Assembly: GCA_025055015.1 (NCBI GenBank)
Contig: JANWYQ010000057.1
Span: 1 to 36,524, forward strand
Direction: 5' to 3'
DNA: 36,524 bases
Origin: Caldilineales bacterium
GTDB lineage: Bacteria > Chloroflexota > Anaerolineae > JAAEKA01
Shown: positions 32,554 to 36,524 of the stretch, piece by piece
Numbering within the stretch: position 1 is the first letter of the stretch
How the letters are laid out: each line of letters opens with the position of its first letter
Notes under the pieces: generated by a model
Seen by the model: only the letters and a program-made list of their open reading frames with translations
Told to the model about the DNA's origin: nothing
Database searches by the model: none
Position numbers and translations under genes: made by a program

Positions 32554-32877
32554 CTAGTACCGGCGGCCGCCGCTGCTGCCGCCGGGGCGGCGCGGGCCGC
32601 CCTCGCGGCGGGCGCCCCCGCGCGGTCCGCCGCCCTCCTCGCGCGGCCTGGCCTCGTTGATGCGCAGGTTGCGACCGCCGAACTCGATGCCGTCCAGGGC
32701 CTCGATGGCCGCGGCGCCGCCGCGATCGTCCATGTCCACGAAGCCGAACCCGCGCGGGCGACCGCTCTCGCGGTCGTAGAGCAGGTCCACGCTGTGCACC
32801 GTGCCGTACTCCTCGAACAGGGCGCGCACGTCGTCTTCGGTGGCGCTAAAGGGAAGATTGCCGCAATAGATCCTCAT
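32554..32877 (-). CDS. RRM-type RNA-binding protein with Gly/Arg-rich tail
   Basis: A 107-aa protein. Residues 1-80 form one RNA recognition motif with RNP2 IYCGNLPF and RNP1 RGFGFVDM. The remaining ~27 residues are rich in Gly and Arg with RGG-like runs (GGPRGGARREGGPRR). Such single-RRM proteins in bacteria bind single-stranded RNA and are often cold- or stress-induced; that role is inferred here. The ATG has AGGAG 10 nt upstream. It has its own promoter at 33119-33147, a 235-nt structured leader and a strong terminator, so it is monocistronic. Confidence 0.93.
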   Translation of the reverse strand: MRIYCGNLPFSATEDDVRALFEEYGTVHSVDLLYDRESGRPRGFGFVDMDDRGGAAAIEALDGIEFGGRNLRINEARPREEGGGPRGGARREGGPRRPGGSSGGRRY

Positions 32878-32893
32878 GTTGGGCTTGCTCCTG

Positions 32894-33147
32894 CGCTCCG
32901 TCTACGGCGGAGCGACTCTGTAGGCCCCGGGCAGCTCTAGCCCGAGAGCCCTTTTCTTCACACCATCTCGCGCACAGCGGATGGTCAACGGTGTCGAAAC
33001 CCCCTGCTGCTGACAAACCACCTTTCGGAAGCCTACACAGAACGAGCGAAAAGAAAGCGCGCCGTCGAGGAAACCGCGGGGTTTGAGGCAAGCAGTGTCC
33101 AGCCGCCTGGACAACTTGATTATGAAGTAGGAAGGGCAAATTTGCAA
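32894..33147 (-). promoter_or_regulatory. RRM gene promoter TTGCAA-17-CATAAT and 235-nt structured leader
   Basis: Minus strand: -35 TTGCAA at 33142-33147, a 17-nt spacer, and -10 CATAAT at 33119-33124. TGTCCAG and CTGGACA (33096-33113, 4-nt loop) form a 7-bp hairpin beginning 6 nt after the -10. Near the start codon, CGGGC/GCCCG (32928-32944) and CGCTCCG/CGGAGCG (32894-32914) form two more stems, the last ending 1 nt before the AGGAG. Confidence 0.7.
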
Positions 33148-33163
33148 ATTCCGGCGCAAGGCC

Positions 33164-34483
33164 TCACCGAGGGCGACGGGACGCCGGGGACGCCAGCAGG
33201 AGCCCCAGGGCCAGCGGCAACAAGGGCCACAGCAGCCGCAGCAGGTCGTTCCAGGCCAGGTCGGCGCGCAGCCCTAGCCAGAGGGCCACGCCGGCCAGGA
33301 CGACGCCTGCTGCCGCTGCCCAGGCGGACCGCCACGCCGCTGCCAGAGCCAACAGCGCCGTCGCCAGCGCGGCCATCATCAGCCACTCGTTGGTCCGGCC
33401 GAGGGAGGTCAAGGCAGCCACGGCTAGGAAGCCGGCGGCCGCCAGCGCTATCCCCACGACCCGCCGCAGGGTCACGACCAGGTCGGCCAGCCGCCGACGG
33501 GGCCGGCGCCGCGGCGACGGCGGCGCCTTGGCAGCCTGGGCTGCCGGCTGGCGCAGCTCCAGGGCTACGTAGAGGTCCCCGCGCTGGTCTGGCATGTGGA
33601 GGCGGGGCAGGCCCAGCCCGCGCAGCCGGAACACCTGGCCGCTGCGGGTGCCGGGGGGCACCTTGAGCACCACCGGCTGCTCCAAGGTGGGCACCCGCAC
33701 CTCGCCGCGACGCTGCACCTCTTGAGCGTCTACCGCGAGCTTGGTGTACAGGTCATCCCCTCGGCGCTCGAACTGCGGATGGGGCTGCACGTGGACGGTT
33801 AGGTAGAGGTCCCCGCGCGCGCCGAAGAAGTCTCGGGGGCCCAGGCCGCGCAGGCGCAGGCGGGTGCCCGTGGCCACGCCGGGCGGGATCTGCACCTGGA
33901 TCTCCAGGCCGTCGCTGCCGCGCACGGTGCGCACGCCCCCGCGCAGGGCTTCTTCCAGGGTGATGTACACCGTGACCTCGGCGGAGCGGGGAGCGGTCCA
34001 GGGGCGGCTGCGGGAGGGGGTCGGACGGGCGGCAGCGGGACGGCCGCCGAACAGGAACTCGAAGAACTCGGAGAAGCTGTCGGCGTCAGCCCGTCGCGCG
34101 GTCCCCTGGCCGGCGAAGGCCGCCATGAAGGCCCGCAGGAGCTGTTCGATCTCGTCGTCGCTGAGGGTGGCGGTGTAGCCGCGAGGGCCGGCGGCTTGCT
34201 GCCGCGGGGGGGCGTATCCTGCGCCGCCGGCCGCGCTGGCGTAGCCGGGCCCGCCGTAGGCCTGGTAGCGCGCCGAGAACGCGTCGTAGCGACGGCGCTT
34301 CTCCGGGTCCGACAGCACGGCGTAGGCCTCGTTGATCTCCTTGAACTTCTCGGTGGCGGCGGCCTTGTCCGGGTTGACGTCGGGGTGGTACTGGCGAGCC
34401 AGGCGGCGGTAGGCGCTCTTGATGGTCTGTTCGTCGGCGTCCCGCGGCACGCCGAGGATAGCGTAGTAGTCCTTGTAGTCCAT
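33164..34483 (-). CDS. J-domain protein (CbpA/DnaJ class B-like) with C-terminal membrane domain
   Basis: A 439-aa Hsp40-type co-chaperone. Residues 3-70 form the J domain with HPD (RQYHPDVNP). A Gly/Ala/Pro-rich region without the zinc-finger cysteines follows, then the two beta-rich client-binding domains ([35 protein letters not shown]). This is the CbpA-like architecture. Unusually, residues from about 325 to the end hold four strongly hydrophobic segments ([33 protein letters not shown] and two more). That would anchor it in the membrane with the J domain probably cytoplasmic. The ATG at 34483 matches the family start; the ribosome binding site is poor. No dnaK or grpE is nearby. Confidence 0.9.
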   Translation of the reverse strand: MDYKDYYAILGVPRDADEQTIKSAYRRLARQYHPDVNPDKAAATEKFKEINEAYAVLSDPEKRRRYDAFSARYQAYGGPGYASAAGGAGYAPPRQQAAGPRGYTATLSDDEIEQLLRAFMAAFAGQGTARRADADSFSEFFEFLFGGRPAAARPTPSRSRPWTAPRSAEVTVYITLEEALRGGVRTVRGSDGLEIQVQIPPGVATGTRLRLRGLGPRDFFGARGDLYLTVHVQPHPQFERRGDDLYTKLAVDAQEVQRRGEVRVPTLEQPVVLKVPPGTRSGQVFRLRGLGLPRLHMPDQRGDLYVALELRQPAAQAAKAPPSPRRRPRRRLADLVVTLRRVVGIALAAAGFLAVAALTSLGRTNEWLMMAALATALLALAAAWRSAWAAAAGVVLAGVALWLGLRADLAWNDLLRLLWPLLPLALGLLLASPASRRPR

Positions 34484-34535
34484 CGCATTCACTTTACGCC
34501 CGGCGCGCCGCTTTTGTTGCGATCGAACTTCCATT

Positions 34536-34662
34536 CTCAAGACTGGCCCAATTTCTCAGATTGGGCCAGTCTTCGGGCTACACAACTCTAGCTCCTGCTC
34601 AAGACTGGCCCAATCTTTCAGATTGGGCCAGTCTCCGGGTTTACACCAACCCCAGCTCCTGC
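34536..34662 (-). repeat. Tandem hairpin duplication overlapping the 3' end of the response regulator gene
   Basis: Two copies, 62-64 bp apart, each contain AAGACTGGCCCAAT, a 7-nt loop, and ATTGGGCCAGTCT (14-bp stem at 34539-34573; 13-bp at 34602-34634), then a matching CGGG...AGCTCCTGC tail. In the second copy this tail encodes the last residues and stop of the response regulator; in the first it is a decayed duplicate. The stems lie downstream of the gene and may terminate transcription, although no U-tract is present. Confidence 0.85.
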
Positions 34663-35297
34663 GCCCGCACCACAGCATGGGTCCGATCGCGGGCGTCGAG
34701 CTTCCCCAGGATGGTGGTGACGTAGTTCTTCACCGTGCCCTCGGCCAGGAAGAGGCGCTGGGCGATCTCCCGATTGGTCAGGCCGCGCGCCATGAGGGAG
34801 AGGATCTCCCGCTCGCGCTCGGAGAGGGGCTCGGCCAGCCTGGCGGCAGGGCGGCTGGGCGCCGGTGCCAGCCGCGCCAGCTCTGCCACCACCTTGCGCG
34901 CGACCGACGGCTCGATCAACACCCCTCCGGCCATCACCCGGCGCAGCGCGTCCACCAGCTCGCCCACCGACACGTCCTTGAGCAGGTAGCCCAGCGCGCC
35001 GGCCCGAAGGGCGTCCAACACGTACTCGTCGTCGTCGAAGGTGGTGAGAATGACGACGCGCGCAGCCGGCCAGCGGGCCAGCAGCCGGCGGGTGGCCTCC
35101 ACGCCGTCCATCACCGGCATGCGCACGTCCATCAGCACCACGTCGGGCTGCAGGGCCTCGTACTGCGCCACCGCCTCTTGGCCGTCGCCTGCCTCCCCCA
35201 CCACCGTCACGCCGGGCTCCAGCTCCAGCAGCAGGCGCAGCCCCTCGCGCATCAGGCGCTGGTCGTCCACCAAGAGCACGCGGATGTCCTCAGCCAC
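34641..35297 (-). CDS. NarL/FixJ-family response regulator
   Basis: A 218-aa DNA-binding response regulator. The receiver domain has acidic residues in LLVDDQ, the phospho-acceptor Asp in VVLMDVRMPVMDG, and the conserved Lys in GYLLKD. A LuxR-type helix-turn-helix closes it (LSEREREILSLMARGLTNREIAQRLFLAEGTVKNYV). The GTG at 35297 is the best start: it gives VAEDIRVLLVDD, has AGGAGG 9 nt upstream, and overlaps the kinase stop by 8 nt. The longer track ORF adds a Cys/Arg-rich stretch with no family support. It pairs with the upstream kinase; target genes are unknown. Confidence 0.94.
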   Translation of the reverse strand: MAEDIRVLLVDDQRLMREGLRLLLELEPGVTVVGEAGDGQEAVAQYEALQPDVVLMDVRMPVMDGVEATRRLLARWPAARVVILTTFDDDEYVLDALRAGALGYLLKDVSVGELVDALRRVMAGGVLIEPSVARKVVAELARLAPAPSRPAARLAEPLSEREREILSLMARGLTNREIAQRLFLAEGTVKNYVTTILGKLDARDRTHAVVRAQELGLV

Positions 35298-36501
35298 CGA
35301 CCGCCGCCTCCTTTTGCACCTCGGGCACAGGTAGGTCGCCCGCCGCTGCGGCCGGCAAGGGCAGCCGCAGGGACAGCCGGCTTCCTCGCCCATTAGCCGG
35401 CCCGAAGGTCAGGCTGCCGCCCAGGTGTTCGGCCCGCTCCCGCAGGCCAACCAGGCCAAAGCCCACCGATGTGGGCTCGGCGGCCGTCGGTCCGACGCCG
35501 TCGTCCTCCAGCAGCAGGTGGACCTCGTCTCCCTGACAGCGCACCGCCAGCCGGGCCGTGCGCGCGTGGGCATGTTTCTGCACGTTGGTGAGCCCCTCCT
35601 GCGCTGCTCGGTACACGGTGATCTGGTGCGCCCGCGGCAAGGAGGCAATCTGAGGGTCCATCTCCAGCTGGACCTGAAGGCCGGTGGCCTCGCTGAAGCC
35701 GGTCGTCAGCCGGCGCAGCGCCGAGTCCAGGGGCAGGTCCGCCTCCACGGGCAGGCGCAGGGCCGCCACGGTCTGGCGCAGCTCGGCCAGCGCCTGGCTC
35801 ACCTGCTCGCGCGCGGTGCGCACGGTCGCCGCTGCGCGCTCAGGGTCGCTGCGCACCAGCCGCTCCGCCGCCTGGAGCTGCACTGAGGCCACGGTCAGGC
35901 GATGTCCCAGCGTGTCGTGCATCTCGCGGGCCAGGCGGTTGCGCTCCTCGGCCACGGCCAGGGCCTCGCTCTGGCGGGCGTAGTCCTGCAGCGCGCGGTT
36001 TGCCTCCTGCAGCTCCGCCAACAGGCGTTGGCTCTCGGCGCGGGCTTGCTCGGCGCGGGCTGTCTGGGTAGCGAAGGCAGCGAAGAAGAAATAGCCGGCG
36101 ATGTACAGCGGCGCGCTGAGGAGGGTGCCGGGGTTAGAGCGTTCCACAGCCAGGAAGGGCAGCACCGTCAGCGCGCTGAAGCCCGCCACCCAGGAGTAGC
36201 CCACGCTGGCCGGAAAGCGCATCATGGCCTCCGCGCTGAGCAGGAAGAAGAGCACCACGAAGTAGGGCATGCGGGGCGGCAGCAGCACCAGGCTCACCAC
36301 CAGGGCAGACATGACCACGAAGTAGAGGTGCGGGCGCTTGGCTTTGACGCCCCACAGCATCTCGTCGGGCGCCAGGTGCAAGAGCGCGAAGGCCGCCAGC
36401 AGCCCGAGGCCGAGCCACCGCTCAGGGCCCGGGCGGCTCATGAGGTCCCACACGCCGGGCACCCTGGCTGCGACGAGCACCACGTAGCCGGCGATGCGCA
36501 T
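35290..36501 (-). CDS. Membrane sensor histidine kinase (HisKA_3/NarX type), possibly 5'-truncated by the window edge
   Basis: A sensor kinase of at least 403 aa. Five or so hydrophobic segments fill the first ~150 residues (GLLAAFALLHLA, VVMSALVVSLVLL, FVVLFFLLSAEAMM and others), with no large periplasmic domain, so it probably senses within the membrane. A short coiled coil leads to the HisKA_3 dimerisation helix with the phospho-His in REMHDTLGHRL. The ATPase has NVQKHAHA (N box), LEDDGVGP and GFGLVGLRERAEHLGG. The ATG at 36501 has no ribosome binding site, and the frame stays open to the end of the window, so the true start may lie outside. Confidence 0.9.
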   Translation of the reverse strand: MRIAGYVVLVAARVPGVWDLMSRPGPERWLGLGLLAAFALLHLAPDEMLWGVKAKRPHLYFVVMSALVVSLVLLPPRMPYFVVLFFLLSAEAMMRFPASVGYSWVAGFSALTVLPFLAVERSNPGTLLSAPLYIAGYFFFAAFATQTARAEQARAESQRLLAELQEANRALQDYARQSEALAVAEERNRLAREMHDTLGHRLTVASVQLQAAERLVRSDPERAAATVRTAREQVSQALAELRQTVAALRLPVEADLPLDSALRRLTTGFSEATGLQVQLEMDPQIASLPRAHQITVYRAAQEGLTNVQKHAHARTARLAVRCQGDEVHLLLEDDGVGPTAAEPTSVGFGLVGLRERAEHLGGSLTFGPANGRGSRLSLRLPLPAAAAGDLPVPEVQKEAAVGG

Positions 36502-36524
36502 GGGGTCAACGGAGCGTGAGCGAG

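Noticed and set aside
35298-35393. Cys-rich N-terminal extension of the response regulator
   Set aside because: It lies within the 3' end of the kinase gene. The receiver domain starts right after GTG 35297, which has a good ribosome binding site.

Overview
The window is GC-rich, densely packed bacterial chromosome. No phage, plasmid, transposase, CRISPR or rRNA is visible. Gene content and style suggest a Chloroflexota bacterium of the Anaerolineae/Caldilineae kind. The pointers are a single-chain pyruvate:ferredoxin oxidoreductase (PFOR) followed by a dihydroorotate-dehydrogenase-like protein, several large exported-type proteins with LysM, SH3-like and NBR1-Ig-like modules, TrmFO, and promoters with an extended -10 box (TGGTAYAATG). 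This placement comes from family knowledge rather than a marker-gene search, so it is moderate confidence.

Layout. 1-430: a degenerate tandem repeat array, then a promoter. 437-5909 (+): VanZ-like membrane protein, ppk, an AlaX-type tRNA editing protein, menB and a membrane-anchored alpha/beta hydrolase. 5913-7472 (-): a three-SH3, M23-peptidase protein, divergent from nadE (+, 7650-9677). nadE converges on a 5'-nucleotidase-DNRLRE fusion (-, 9830-12115) across a shared bidirectional terminator. 12435-12860 (+): a ferritin-like di-iron protein, converging on the DHOD-like/PFOR pair (-, 12974-17596). Tandem terminators and tRNA-Asp (-) follow. 18145-26315 (+): a large multidomain amidase, scpA, prfA, prmC and trmFO. 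26683-30482 (+): two secreted LysM proteins. 30743-36524 (-): miaB, an RRM RNA-binding protein, a J-domain membrane protein and a NarL-type two-component pair whose kinase reaches the window edge.

Shared themes. Many genes serve translation or RNA (AlaX, PrfA, PrmC, TrmFO, MiaB, RRM protein, tRNA-Asp). A second group acts on the envelope (VanZ, M23, amidase, LysM proteins). A third is central and redox metabolism (Ppk, MenB, NadE, PFOR, ferritin).

The most unusual signal is regulatory. At six promoters I can read (nadE, 5'-nucleotidase, amidase, prfA, the first LysM gene and the RRM gene) a GC-rich inverted repeat begins 6-8 nt after the last base of the -10 hexamer. That is where the mRNA should start, so these messages would carry a hairpin at the extreme 5' end. 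Other points of interest are a CRP/FNR-geometry palindrome centred at about -41.5 of the PFOR promoter, an amidase whose first catalytic domain has lost all three expected zinc ligands, two gene 3' ends that have been tandemly duplicated, and a dispersed hairpin family with a GACTGG core.
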